Origin: Streptomyces viridochromogenes DSM 40736
GTDB lineage: Bacteria; Actinomycetota; Actinomycetes; Streptomycetales; Streptomycetaceae
DNA: 64,000 nt
Reading direction: 5' to 3'
Assembly: GCF_000158955.1 (NCBI RefSeq)
Contig: NZ_GG657757.1
Coordinates: forward strand, 3,362,324-3,426,323
Positions within the stretch are counted from its first letter, which is position 1, and each line of letters begins with the position of its first letter. The position numbers and the translations under genes are program-made. This document shows, piece after piece, positions 46,658-55,494 of the stretch. Below the pieces are notes generated by a model. It did not search any database. It saw nothing but the letters and a program-made list of their open reading frames with translations, and was not told the DNA's origin.

Positions 46658-47866
46658 TCAGCCGCCGGGTGCCCGGCGGCTCCGGCTTCCCCCGGCACTC
46701 TCCCGAGGCTTGCTCGGCCACAGCCGGGGCTGCTGCTTGGCCGCCAGGTCCTCCACCCAGCCGAACGCCAGGACACAGCCGACGATCAGGACCCACACCA
46801 CCACCAGCACCGGCCAGACGCTCTCCAGCAGCCCCGGCACGTTCTGCTCCAGCACCTCGAAGGCCCACAGCCGGTCCCAGAGGGTCGCGGCGATCAGGAT
46901 GCAGATGTTGTGCCAGAGGTAGATCGTCACGGCCCGGGAGTTGAGCAGGGTGATCGTCCCGGACCAGCGGCGCAGCCGGCGCGGCCACTCGGACCAGGAC
47001 GGGCTGACATGCAGGAGCAGGAGCACCGTGCCGAAGGACCACAGGGCCTGCGCCAGGGGCATGCTGTCCAGGTCGTTGCCCGGGCCGAAGCCGTGGTGCA
47101 GGGCGTACCAGAGGCCGGCCAGGACGATCACGGGCGCCACGGACGGGACGACGTAGCGCGGCAGTCTGCGCAGGATCCCCTCCTGGTGGGCCATGCCGAG
47201 GATCCAGCAGGCGCCGAAGGTGGAGAAGTCCGTGAGCGCCGAGGGGATCCGCTCGCCGGGCAGCGTGATGTAGCCGTGCTCGAAGGCGACGGCCAGGGCG
47301 ATCGGCGCGAGGAGCGTGACCACCGGCATGGCGCGCAGGGCCTTCAGCAGGAACGGGGACAGCAGCACGTACCAGAGGTAGGCGCGGATGTACCAGAGCG
47401 GTCCCGCGAAGTCCGCCGCCCAGTTCTCGCCGACGAAGCCGTGCAGTCCGGGCAGCCCCTCGGCGTACGGCGGGTCGCTGAGCGGGACGATCCAGAAGGT
47501 GAGGTGGAGCCACCACCAGCCGGGATGCCCGTCGGCGTCCGGCCCCCAGCCCTGGAGGACCATGCCGGTGACGCCGACGACGCCCAGCAGCCACAGCGGA
47601 GGCAGCAGCCGGCGCATCCGGCCGCGGATCACCTGGACGGGCGGGCGCTTCAGCGAGCGGGCCATGAGGTTGCCGGCGAGGGCGAACATCACGCCCATGG
47701 ACGGGAACACCAGCGGCAGCCAGGCCCAGCCGGTCAGGTGGTACAGCACGACACGGAACAGCGCGAGGGCGCGCAGCAGGTCGAAGTACCGGTCACGGAC
47801 GGGTCCGGTACGGGGGGCCCCTTCGTCCTTCGGGGCGTCGGTGACGGGAGTCTGCTGCATGGTCAT
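46658..47866 (-). CDS. Integral membrane acyltransferase family protein
   Basis: 402 residues from ATG 47866, overlapping the preceding stop as ATGA. About ten membrane helices and the Acyl_transf_3 pattern (YFDLLRALALFRVVLYHLTG, GPLWYIRAYLWYVLLSPFLL, SRAVTIYLWHNICILIA). These enzymes O-acylate extracellular glycans. Co-transcribed with the deacetylase/glycosyltransferase, it probably modifies or helps export that polymer. Corresponds to one gene of the matAB aggregation locus of S. coelicolor/S. lividans, as far as I recall. Confidence 0.9.
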   Translation of the reverse strand: MTMQQTPVTDAPKDEGAPRTGPVRDRYFDLLRALALFRVVLYHLTGWAWLPLVFPSMGVMFALAGNLMARSLKRPPVQVIRGRMRRLLPPLWLLGVVGVTGMVLQGWGPDADGHPGWWWLHLTFWIVPLSDPPYAEGLPGLHGFVGENWAADFAGPLWYIRAYLWYVLLSPFLLKALRAMPVVTLLAPIALAVAFEHGYITLPGERIPSALTDFSTFGACWILGMAHQEGILRRLPRYVVPSVAPVIVLAGLWYALHHGFGPGNDLDSMPLAQALWSFGTVLLLLHVSPSWSEWPRRLRRWSGTITLLNSRAVTIYLWHNICILIAATLWDRLWAFEVLEQNVPGLLESVWPVLVVVWVLIVGCVLAFGWVEDLAAKQQPRLWPSKPRESAGGSRSRRAPGG

Positions 47867-50082
47867 CGGACGGGCCTCCCGCCCACCGGCTGCTGCGGGG
47901 TGCCGCTGCCGGTGCCGGGCAGGCCCACCGCGCCGGTGCGCCGCAGCTTCTGCCAGCGCAGCCGGCCGCCGGTGAGCGCGGTGATCCAGGACTGCAGCAG
48001 GACGACGTACATGAGCTGCCGGTAGAGGATTTGCTGGAGCGGCAGCGAGATCAGATGGGTCATGCGTTCCTTGTCCAGGTGGAACGCGTAGGCCGCGCAC
48101 ACCCCTTGCACTGCGAGGACGCCCAGCCAGGCGCCGATGGTCTTCTCCGTCGGGCCGAACACCAGCCCGTACAGCAGGAACACGTCGATCAGCGGGGCCA
48201 GCAGCGGCGCCACGACCATGAACATCGACACCAGCGGCAGGCCCACCCGGCCGAAGCGGCCCGAGTGTCCGCGGTCGACGAGGGAGCGGCGGTGCTTCCA
48301 GATCGCCTGCATGGTGCCGTACGACCAGCGGTAGCGCTGGGACCACAGCTGCTGGACGGACTCGGGGGCCTCGGTCCAGGCGACGGCCTTCTCCGCGTAC
48401 ACGACGTGCCAGCCGTCGCGGTGCATGGCCATGGTGATGTCGGTGTCCTCGGCGAGCGTGTCGTCGCTCATGCCGCCGACGCGTTCCAGTGCGCTGCGCC
48501 GGAACGCCCCCACCGCGCCGGGGATCGTCGGCATGCAGCGCAGCACGTCGTACATCCGGCGGTCGAGGTTGAAGCCCATCACGTACTCGATGTGCTGCCA
48601 CGCGCCGATGAGCGAGTCCCGGTTGCCGACCTTGGCGTTGCCCGCGACGGCGCCCACGCGCGGGTCGCCGAAGGGCTGCACCAGCTCGCGGACGGTGGTC
48701 GGTTCGAAGACGGTGTCGCCGTCCATCATCACGATCAGGTCGTGCCGGGCGTTGGCGATCCCCCGGTTGAGGGCGGCCGGCTTGCCCGCGTTGAGCTGGC
48801 GGACGACGCGCACTCCGGGCAGGCCGAGGTTCTCGACGATGCGCGCGGTGCCGTCGCTGGAGCCGTCGTCGATGACCAGCACCTCGATGGGATGGTCGCT
48901 CGCGACGAGGGAACGGACCGTCTGCTCGATGCACTTGGCCTCGTTGTAGGCGGGCACGAGGACGGACACCGGTTCGGTGACGGTCTCACCCCAGCGGAAG
49001 CCGCGACGGCGGACCCGGCGGGCGTGCGCGACGGACAGGATCAGCATCAGCCCGAGACGCCCGAACACCAGCACCCCGACGACGGCGAGGCCTGCGACGA
49101 GCACGTCGGTCGTCTGGTCCGAGGCCTGCACGAGGAAGACCCACGCCTCGCCCTTCAGCGACTCCAGTCCGGCGACCGGGGTGTGCGCGCTGGGGGCGTC
49201 CAGAGCGGCGGTGAGGGTGTCGAAGCGGTAGCCCTTGTCCTGGAGTCCGGAGACGTACCGGTCGAGCGCGGCCACGGTCTGGGAGCGGTCGCCGCCGGAG
49301 TCGTGCATCAGCACGACGGCGCCGTCGCCGTTCTTCGGCGTGGCGTTGCGGATGATCTGCTCGGCCCCGGGCCTGCGCCAGTCCTCGCTGTCGGTGTCGT
49401 TGACGACGGTGATGTAGCCCTTGCTGCCGATGTACTCGGTGACCGGCCAGGAGTTGTTGTCCATGTTCTGGGCGAACGACGAGTACGGCGGGCGGAAGAG
49501 CGAGGTGCGGATGCCGGCCGCGCCCGCGAGCGCGAGCTGGTTCTGCGACAGCTCCCAGTCGACGCGGCTCTTGCTCTGCAGCGCCAGGTCGGGGTGATTG
49601 AAGGTGTGCAGGCCGATCTCGTGGCCCTCGTCGACCATGCGCTGGACGAGTTCCGGGTAGCGGGAGGCCATGGTGCCGGTGATGAAGAAGACGGCGTGCG
49701 CGTCGTGCTTCTTCAGCACGTCGAGGACCTTGGGCGTCCATACCGGGTCCGGTCCGTCGTCGAAGGTCAGCACCAGCTCGCGGTCCGGGAGGTCCAGGCT
49801 GGTCGGCCGCCCTTCCCGGGTGTCGATGACGGGCCCGCCCTTGAGGATGTCCTTCGGGACGCTGTCGTTCGCGGCGGGCGGTCCGACGCGGTGGTCGGCG
49901 AGGACCTCGCTGTGCACGTAGCCGCGCAGCATGAGCATGGCCATGAGGGCGGCCAGGACGAACAGGGGCAGCAGCAGCCGCATGGGCAGGCGGCGGCGCG
50001 GGCGGTTGCGGTCGCTGTCGCGGTTACGGGGATCGTCAGGGGCTCGGGTCGCGCGCCCGGGACGGTGGGAACGGGTTGCCAT
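47863..50082 (-). CDS. Bifunctional polysaccharide deacetylase and family 2 glycosyltransferase
   Basis: 739 residues from GTG 50082. An N-terminal membrane helix (LLLPLFVLAALMAMLMLRGY) is followed by an extracellular NodB domain (LTFDDGPDPVWTPKVLDVLK, HTFNHPDLAL, RPPYSSFAQNMD), a second helix near 345, then a GT2 domain (SVLVPAYNEAKCIEQTVRSL, IDDGSSDGTARIV, MMDGDT, EDTD, SQRYRWSYGTMQ) and C-terminal helices. This matches poly-beta-1,6-GlcNAc synthases with a fused deacetylase. The matAB locus, which makes such a polymer and causes hyphal pellet formation, has this gene at the same place in S. coelicolor by my recollection; I leave the letter open. Confidence 0.93.
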   Translation of the reverse strand: MATRSHRPGRATRAPDDPRNRDSDRNRPRRRLPMRLLLPLFVLAALMAMLMLRGYVHSEVLADHRVGPPAANDSVPKDILKGGPVIDTREGRPTSLDLPDRELVLTFDDGPDPVWTPKVLDVLKKHDAHAVFFITGTMASRYPELVQRMVDEGHEIGLHTFNHPDLALQSKSRVDWELSQNQLALAGAAGIRTSLFRPPYSSFAQNMDNNSWPVTEYIGSKGYITVVNDTDSEDWRRPGAEQIIRNATPKNGDGAVVLMHDSGGDRSQTVAALDRYVSGLQDKGYRFDTLTAALDAPSAHTPVAGLESLKGEAWVFLVQASDQTTDVLVAGLAVVGVLVFGRLGLMLILSVAHARRVRRRGFRWGETVTEPVSVLVPAYNEAKCIEQTVRSLVASDHPIEVLVIDDGSSDGTARIVENLGLPGVRVVRQLNAGKPAALNRGIANARHDLIVMMDGDTVFEPTTVRELVQPFGDPRVGAVAGNAKVGNRDSLIGAWQHIEYVMGFNLDRRMYDVLRCMPTIPGAVGAFRRSALERVGGMSDDTLAEDTDITMAMHRDGWHVVYAEKAVAWTEAPESVQQLWSQRYRWSYGTMQAIWKHRRSLVDRGHSGRFGRVGLPLVSMFMVVAPLLAPLIDVFLLYGLVFGPTEKTIGAWLGVLAVQGVCAAYAFHLDKERMTHLISLPLQQILYRQLMYVVLLQSWITALTGGRLRWQKLRRTGAVGLPGTGSGTPQQPVGGRPVR

Positions 50083-50484
50083 CAGGGGTGGTACTCCGGG
50101 GTGGTGCGGGGACGGGATGCGGGCGGGGAGGGGGCCGTGGGGAGGCCTGGGCCGGGGGGCGGCCCCAGCGGGGCGGGCCGGTCGGGGCGGGCCGGGTGGC
50201 GGGTGCCGTCGGCCGGGCCGGGCGGAGGTGTGGCGGCTTGCGGGCCGGCCCGCCGGACGGAGGTGACGCGGCTCGGCGGGGCGGCCGGTGCGACCGGTGC
50301 GGCCTGTCGGCGCGGGCCGCCGTCGGGTCCGGTCGGCATGAGGCCGGGCTGAACAACAGGTGCTCAGATCCGCCGCCGCCCCGGCCGGACGGACCGGGCC
50401 GCCGTGCCCGACGGGCCTGTCAGGCCTGACACGCCGTGGACGACCTGACGGCCGGTGACCCGGCCGTGCGGTTGGGCAGTCCCG
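50083..50484. other. G-rich intergenic region upstream of the glycan synthase gene
   Basis: 402 bp of strongly G-biased plus-strand sequence without a credible gene. It holds the promoter of the glycosyltransferase gene and, at 50418-50431, a perfect 14-bp palindrome tgtcaggcctgaca, 54 bp past the stop of the next gene, which may act as its terminator. Confidence 0.5.
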
Positions 50485-51492
50485 CTACGCGGCCGGTGAC
50501 TCGGCGACGGGCGGTGTCTGCGCCGGGCCCTCGGCGACGGTGCCCGTGTCGCCGCCGTCGCCGCCGGTGCCCGTGGTCACGGTCGGCTCGGGCGGAGCGG
50601 CGGTCGTCGGTGTCGGGTCGGGTGCGGGCGTGCTCGGCGGGTTCGCCGGCTTGCTCGGGGGCGGGTCGGTGACGCCGGCGCCCGGGGCCGGTGCGGTCCG
50701 GGTCGCGGTCGGTGAGGGCTTGGTGGTCGTGCCGGATCGGCCGGGGCCCGCGGAGGCCATGGGTTCACGGGCGCTCGCGCCGGGTGCAGGCGCCGTGACC
50801 TCACCGGTCGCGGGCGTGCTGCCCGGGAGGGTGGCGTCGGCCTCGGCGGACGGTGCCGACTGCTCCGGCAGGGGCGGGCTGTCGACCTTCCCGGCCGGCT
50901 GTCCCTCCTTCTGGCCCGGCACGGGCAGCCAGGGCGCTTGGGAGTTGCCCGAGAGCAGTGTGGCGACGATGACCATGGCGTAGACCCCGCAGACCAGGGC
51001 GACGGCCATGCCGATCCGGCGGAAGCGGCGGCTGCGGCGACCGGACTCGTCGACGAACACCGGCCGGTCGGCGGCGGATTCGGGGATCGCGCCGGGGCCT
51101 TCCTTGACCTGCCTCAGGAACCCGTCCCCGAGCTGTACGGCGTCGAGTTGGACGGTGACCTCGTGCGGGTCGTGGGTGTGCTCGGTGTCGTCCCCGTCCG
51201 ACGGGAGGGTCCCGGCCGGGTCGGCGTCCTCCCCCCAGGGGTCGCGGACGGCGGGCCGGGGCCCGGCGTCCGGGGCGAACGGATCGGCCGCGCCCTCGCT
51301 CTGCCGGGGGATGCCGCGCAGTATCTCCGTCCCGGCGGGCAGCCGGCTGCCGGTCACCTGGACGTCGCCGCCGGCGAACACCTGAGTGGCTCTCCGGTCC
51401 CGGGCTCTGCCGTCCGCGAGGACCTCACCGGTCGTCGTAGCGGCCTCGGGCCACTCGGGTTGGGCGTCTTCTCGCCACTGTTTCACGCGCAC
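50485..51492 (-). CDS. Single-pass membrane protein with Pro/Thr-rich external domain
   Basis: 335 residues from GTG 51492 (alternative GTG two codons in). Residues 1-158 are cytoplasmic and acidic (FAPDAGPRPAVRDPWGEDAD, VTVQLDAVQLGDGFLRQVKE); one helix near 160-180 (IGMAVALVCGVYAMVIVATL); the rest is an extended Pro/Thr/Ala-rich stalk. No catalytic motif. Streptomyces commonly have such a gene before the mat-like locus as far as I recall. I do not recognise a function. Confidence 0.75.
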   Translation of the reverse strand: MRVKQWREDAQPEWPEAATTTGEVLADGRARDRRATQVFAGGDVQVTGSRLPAGTEILRGIPRQSEGAADPFAPDAGPRPAVRDPWGEDADPAGTLPSDGDDTEHTHDPHEVTVQLDAVQLGDGFLRQVKEGPGAIPESAADRPVFVDESGRRSRRFRRIGMAVALVCGVYAMVIVATLLSGNSQAPWLPVPGQKEGQPAGKVDSPPLPEQSAPSAEADATLPGSTPATGEVTAPAPGASAREPMASAGPGRSGTTTKPSPTATRTAPAPGAGVTDPPPSKPANPPSTPAPDPTPTTAAPPEPTVTTGTGGDGGDTGTVAEGPAQTPPVAESPAA

Positions 51493-51790
51493 GCACTTCC
51501 CCCCACGGGATGGTTCAGGTGCGCGTACGACCTGAGCACTCGTCGTCGGATCCGGGCCCCCACCCGTTCCGAGCGCCCCCTTTTACCACACTGTGCTCAG
51601 GTGTTGAATGTAGCGCACGCGGAGGTTGTGTGCGGACGGCGTACCGAATCGTGTCAGCCGTGGGACGCGCTGAGGACATCGCCCATGGCCGGAATCCACC
51701 CTCCGACGGGGCCGCCCAGGGGATGCGACACCGTCGCGGCGGGGCCGACGACCCCACCGCCCGGCACCCCACCGCCCCGCACCGCGCCGC

Positions 51791-52603
51791 TCAGACCCCG
51801 CCGGTCTGCTGAGGTGCTTCCCCCTGCCCCGGCGTCTCGCCACCGACAACGGCCCCGCCGGCGGGGTCCCTCGGCGGCGTCTGCCCCTGGCGGTGCCGCG
51901 GCACCGTCCGGACCGGAGGGCGGGTCAGAGTGATCTGCCGGACGACCTGCTGGAAGCAGGCCAGTGCCGCCACCCCCGGCAGGGCCGCCGACGCGGTGCC
52001 CAGGACCGTCCTGGGCGCCTGGGCGACGCACAGCAGCACGGCGACGCACGAGAAGACGAGGACCACGCACCAGGAGTGCACGGCACGGCGCTGGTGCAGC
52101 GCGGCCCGCAGGACGGACAGCGAGGCCACCAGCCAGGGCCCGTACACCAGCAGCGGCCACCAGGTGTGGAGGCTTCTCCCCGGGGGTGACACGGCGACGA
52201 GGCGCAGCGGGTCGTAGGCGACCATCCCGCTCAGCAGGCTCACCGCGGAAGCGATCACAGCGGCCAGGGCGGCGACGAGGAAGCTGGTGGCGCGGAGTAC
52301 GCGCGGGGCCTTGCGGGTCCGGACCTTGCGGTGGCGCCGCTGGACCTCCCGCACCGGCGGCAGTTCCTCGGTGATGTCCTGGAGCCGCCGGATGTGACCG
52401 TCCGGGACGACCTGCGCCGCCGCGGCCCGCGTCTCGTCACGCGGGGCGGGGATCCTCGGCTCCTGTTCGGCCAGGGCCTCCTGGAGGATGAACGCCAGTT
52501 CCTCGGCCGGATCCCAGGTCGGGTCCGGTGGGGTGAGGGGCGTGACGAAATCCCGAGTCGGAGCCCGGTGCCGCCCGCTGCCCTCGATTCCATTGTCATA
52601 CAT
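51791..52603 (-). CDS. DUF2637-like membrane protein
   Basis: 270 residues from ATG 52603. A charged cytoplasmic part of about 105 residues (EELAFILQEALAEQEPRIPA, DITEELPPVREVQRRHRKVR) is followed by four membrane helices (SFLVAALAAVIASAVSLLSG, WWPLLVYGPWLVASLSVLRA) and a Pro/Gly-rich tail. The four-helix part resembles DUF2637/SpdB-like proteins, which are frequent on actinobacterial conjugative elements but also chromosomal. The preceding gap (51493-51790) shows no gene. It follows a small gene by 12 bp in the same direction. Confidence 0.65.
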   Translation of the reverse strand: MYDNGIEGSGRHRAPTRDFVTPLTPPDPTWDPAEELAFILQEALAEQEPRIPAPRDETRAAAAQVVPDGHIRRLQDITEELPPVREVQRRHRKVRTRKAPRVLRATSFLVAALAAVIASAVSLLSGMVAYDPLRLVAVSPPGRSLHTWWPLLVYGPWLVASLSVLRAALHQRRAVHSWCVVLVFSCVAVLLCVAQAPRTVLGTASAALPGVAALACFQQVVRQITLTRPPVRTVPRHRQGQTPPRDPAGGAVVGGETPGQGEAPQQTGGV

Positions 52604-52615
52604 GGCGCGCCCCGA

Positions 52616-52861
52616 CTATTCCGCGAGCGCGAAAGCGGACCATTCCGTGGCACTGGTCCAGCGCCGGGCGAGATCGCTTTCCAGCGCACTCATGGCGTCG
52701 AGGAAATCGCGCAGCACCGGCTCTGTCACCTGCAACGTGACCGGACAACCGGCCTTGGTGAGCGTGCCGTTGACGGTCGCCGACGAGTGCGCCGGAGCGG
52801 GAATGTAGGTGTAGGGGCCGAGCGTTACCGCCCACCCGTCTTTCCTGGTCGCCTCGGTCAT
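52616..52861 (-). CDS. Small protein of unknown function, 81 aa
   Basis: ATG 52861. A compact sequence with Tyr/Pro strand segments (WAVTLGPYTYIPAPAH) and an acidic helix (LRDFLDAMSALESDLARRW); no membrane segment or known motif. It lies 12 bp upstream of the DUF2637-like gene, likely the same operon. An inverted repeat covers the bases just before the start codon. Confidence 0.65.
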   Translation of the reverse strand: MTEATRKDGWAVTLGPYTYIPAPAHSSATVNGTLTKAGCPVTLQVTEPVLRDFLDAMSALESDLARRWTSATEWSAFALAE

Positions 52862-52864
52862 GTA

Positions 52865-52878
52865 CCGACTAACGTCGG
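52865..52878. promoter_or_regulatory. Inverted repeat at the start of the 81-aa gene
   Basis: ccgac-N4-gtcgg at 52865-52878, flanked by gta and tac, covers positions -4 to -17 of the start codon where a ribosome site would be. It could be an operator or an mRNA hairpin that limits translation. Confidence 0.35.
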
Positions 52879-52946
52879 CCTACTTCGGCGGATGCGCGGC
52901 AAACGAGTGAAGGATTTCCCCGTTGAGCATCTTTTCCATGTGCCAT
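52869..52946 (-). CDS. Possible 25-residue leader ORF
   Basis: ATG 52946 is preceded by ggagag at 7-8 nt and reads MAHGKDAQRGNPSLVCR and a few more residues to a TAG at 52869-52871, 7 bp before the 81-aa gene start. It sits in an AT-richer stretch (52920-53000) that may be the promoter. Weakly supported; coupling to the next gene would be its role if real. Confidence 0.25.
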   Translation of the reverse strand: MAHGKDAQRGNPSLVCRASAEVGRR

Positions 52947-53166
52947 TAGGGCTCTCCATATCTCTGTATGAAGAACTGCGAACGATTATTTACCGCCAGA
53001 CCCTGCGAGCCGGCTGCCGTCCCGGTCGGGGTGTCGAATCGCTTCACCGATCGACGCAGGGCTCATTGACGGGCTCACCCCATTCTTCCGTCGAAGCGCT
53101 TCGACAGCCCGTCCCCTTCACGGCCGTGGTCGTCCGCGACGATCCCCGTCTGGAGCGCGCATGACA

Positions 53167-53198
53167 CAGGCCCCGCCGCTCGGAAGCGACGGGGCCTG
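53167..53198 (-). terminator. Stem-loop terminator after tmRNA
   Basis: caggccccg-ccgct-cgga-agcga-cggggcctg: a 14-bp stem with one internal mismatch and a 4-nt loop, 18 bp past the 3' end of tmRNA on the minus strand. The sequence between it and 52946 has a perfect 16-bp palindrome gtcgaagcgcttcgac at 53090-53105 and no gene. Confidence 0.8.
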
Positions 53199-53215
53199 TG
53201 CCCACATGGGATGAG

Positions 53216-53616
53216 TGGAGATGGCGGGAATCGAACCCGCGTCCAACGGTGCGGAAGCAGGGCTTCTCCGTGTGCAGTCGGCTGTGCTTTTCTCGGCCCC
53301 GGAGATCACGCCGACAAGTCTCCGACGGGCCCAGTCACTGTTTGGTTTCCCTCTTCACCCCGTGACCGGGATCAAGGTTTAGTTCCCTAAATGATGCCAG
53401 GATCCGGGTCGGGAACACCCCCGGGCTGACACTCCCTTAAGTAGGGGAGCCGCTGCTCGCTACCTGAAGATCAGGCAGCGAGGGCGAGCTCGCCCTGGGA
53501 GATGGATCGCTTGGAATTGGCGATTATTTTTCTCGGCCTGTGGTTTACGAGATCATGGCCGCTTCCTCGACACGCTTCCCCTGCTTCGACAGCCGCTGTC
53601 GAAACCGATCATCCCC
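53216..53616 (-). ncRNA. ssrA: Transfer-messenger RNA (tmRNA)
   Basis: The 5' end ggggatgatcggtttcgaca (from 53616) pairs with the 3' tRNA-like end gttcgattcccgc-catctcc ending at 53216; the CCA is not encoded. The tag frame (53521 down to 53471) reads ANSKRSISQGELALAA then TGA, ending in the LAA degradation signal. It rescues stalled ribosomes with SmpB, whose gene lies 119 bp upstream on the same strand. Confidence 0.96.
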
Positions 53617-53734
53617 ATGTTGATTTTTCAATCCCCTCGCGAGAGGAGCTCGCACCCGCTGTGAGGTGCATGTGCCATCGTACGTGACCAACGCCCGACG
53701 ATGCCAGCGTATTCCCCGGGGCCGGGGCCGGGGC

Positions 53735-54214
53735 CTACGCCCGGGCCTTGCGGCGCACCGCCGAGATCGCCCGCTCGGTCTCACGGCGGTCCTGCTTCTC
53801 GCGGAGCGTCTGGCGCTTGTCGTACTCCTTCTTGCCCTTCGCCAGCGCGATCTCGACCTTGGCACGGCCGTCCTTGAAGTACAGCGCGAGCGGCACGATG
53901 GTGTGCCCCGTCTCCTGGGACTTCGACTCCAGCTTGTCGATCTCGGCGCGGTGCAGCAGCAGCTTCCGCTTGCGGCGGGCGCTGTGGTTGGTCCAGGTGC
54001 CCTGGCTGTACTCCGGCACGTGCACGTTGTGCAGCCACGCCTCGTGCCCGTCCATCTGGATGAAGCCGTCGGCCAGCGACGCTCGTCCCTGGCGCAGCGA
54101 CTTCACCTCGGTCCCGGTGAGGACCAGGCCGGCCTCGTAGGTGTCGATGATGAGGTAGTCGTGCCGCGCCTTCTTGTTCTGCGCGATCAGCTTGCGCCCT
54201 TTTTCCTTAGCCAT
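53735..54214 (-). CDS. smpB: SsrA-binding protein SmpB
   Basis: 159 residues from ATG 54214. All family blocks are present: [56 protein letters not shown] and the basic tail ([20 protein letters not shown]) that enters the empty decoding site. It works with the tmRNA encoded just downstream. Confidence 0.98.
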   Translation of the reverse strand: MAKEKGRKLIAQNKKARHDYLIIDTYEAGLVLTGTEVKSLRQGRASLADGFIQMDGHEAWLHNVHVPEYSQGTWTNHSARRKRKLLLHRAEIDKLESKSQETGHTIVPLALYFKDGRAKVEIALAKGKKEYDKRQTLREKQDRRETERAISAVRRKARA

Positions 54215-54259
54215 AGTCCGCCCATTTTCGCACTACGGAGGGGGCCTGCGGAAAGTCGA

Positions 54260-55426
54260 TTACGAGGGGCTCGCGAGGCCGCGCAGTACGGTCTCGGCCC
54301 GCTGGAGGGCGCCGTCGTCGGTCTCCAGGTCGGGCGTGATGCCCCGGCCGTCGACCCCGCGGCCGGAGGGGGTGCGGTAGTGCCCGACGGTCAGCTCCGC
54401 GACGGAGCCGTCGGGCAGCCGGCTCGGCATCTGGACCGAGCCCTTGCCGAAGGTCCGGGACCCCACGACGAGCGCCCGTCCGCGGTCCTGGACCGCCCCG
54501 GTGAGCAGTTCGGCCGCGCTCATCGTCCCGCCGTCGACGAGCGCGACCAGGGGTCTCGTCGTGTCGCCGCCGGGCTCGGCGTGCAGGGCGCGCTGTTCGC
54601 CCTCGACGTCGTACGTGGCGACCAGGCCGCCGTCGAGGAAGGCGGAGGCCGCGCTGACGGCCTCGGTGACCAGTCCGCCGGAGTTGCCGCGCAGGTCGAG
54701 GACGACGCCGCCGGGCGGGGCGTGGCGGACGGCCTTGCGGACCTGGTCGCCGGAGCCCTTGGTGAAGGTGTCGACCTTGATGACGGTGACCGGGCCGGCG
54801 AGCTCCCGCACGGTGACCGAGTCGGTGCTCAGCTGGGCCCGGCGCAGGGTCTCGGTCCAGGAGCGCCCGCCCCGCTCCAGTCCGAGGCGGACGGTGGTGC
54901 CGGCGGGGGCGTCGGTGGCGTCCCCGCGCAGCAACGAGACGACCTCGGTGACGGGCCGGCCGTCGGTCTTCTCGCCGTCGACGCTGCGCAGCAGGTCCCC
55001 GGGGTGGATCCCGGCGGTGGCGGCGGGTGAGCCGGGGCGCACCTTCGTCACCTCGACACGGCCGTCGCGTTCGCTGCGTGCCCAGAGTCCGACGCCGGTG
55101 TACTGGCCGTCGAGGGCCTCCTCGAACTCCTCGTACTCGCCCCGGGAGTAGACCGCGCCCCAGCGGTCGCCGCTGCGGCTGACGGCACGCTTGGCGGCCT
55201 CCATCGGGGACTTGCCGTCGGCCATGGCCTCCTCGGCGGCCCTGGCGACGGCCGCGTGACGCCCGGCCGGGCCGGTCGAACGGGCCTCGTCCGGCGCGGA
55301 CTTGCGGTCGGCCTGCGAGAGGGAGCCGGTGGCCGCTCCGGCGACGAGCACGCTCGTGAACAGCAAGGTCAGGGCGGCCCCGCGGCGGATGCGACGGGGC
55401 TGACAGAACGGGTCACGACCTGACAT
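54260..55426 (-). CDS. S41 C-terminal processing protease with PDZ domain
   Basis: 388 residues from ATG 55426 (MSGRDPFCQPRR). An N-terminal membrane segment (ALTLLFTSVLVAGAATGSL) is followed by a helical region, a PDZ domain (GVGLWARSERDGRVEVTKVR, AGIHPGDLLRSVDGEKT) and the peptidase domain with Ser in VDGGTMSAAELLTGA and Lys in SRTFGKGSVQMPSRL. It is a secreted or anchored tail-specific protease of the CtpA type. It lies between ftsX and smpB, all in the same direction, an order conserved in actinobacteria. Confidence 0.94.
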   Translation of the reverse strand: MSGRDPFCQPRRIRRGAALTLLFTSVLVAGAATGSLSQADRKSAPDEARSTGPAGRHAAVARAAEEAMADGKSPMEAAKRAVSRSGDRWGAVYSRGEYEEFEEALDGQYTGVGLWARSERDGRVEVTKVRPGSPAATAGIHPGDLLRSVDGEKTDGRPVTEVVSLLRGDATDAPAGTTVRLGLERGGRSWTETLRRAQLSTDSVTVRELAGPVTVIKVDTFTKGSGDQVRKAVRHAPPGGVVLDLRGNSGGLVTEAVSAASAFLDGGLVATYDVEGEQRALHAEPGGDTTRPLVALVDGGTMSAAELLTGAVQDRGRALVVGSRTFGKGSVQMPSRLPDGSVAELTVGHYRTPSGRGVDGRGITPDLETDDGALQRAETVLRGLASPS

Positions 55427-55451
55427 GCCGGCGAGTCTAGGACAAGAGGAA

Positions 55452-55481
55452 GGGCCGTACGGTCGGTTGACCGCACGGCCC
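55452..55481 (-). terminator. Stem-loop between ftsX and the S41 protease gene
   Basis: gggccgt(a)cggtc-ggtt-gaccg(c)acggccc: a 13-bp stem with one mismatch, 13 bp past the ftsX stop, suggesting that ftsEX and the protease are separate transcripts. Confidence 0.75.
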
Positions 55482-55494
55482 CTGTTGGTATGCG

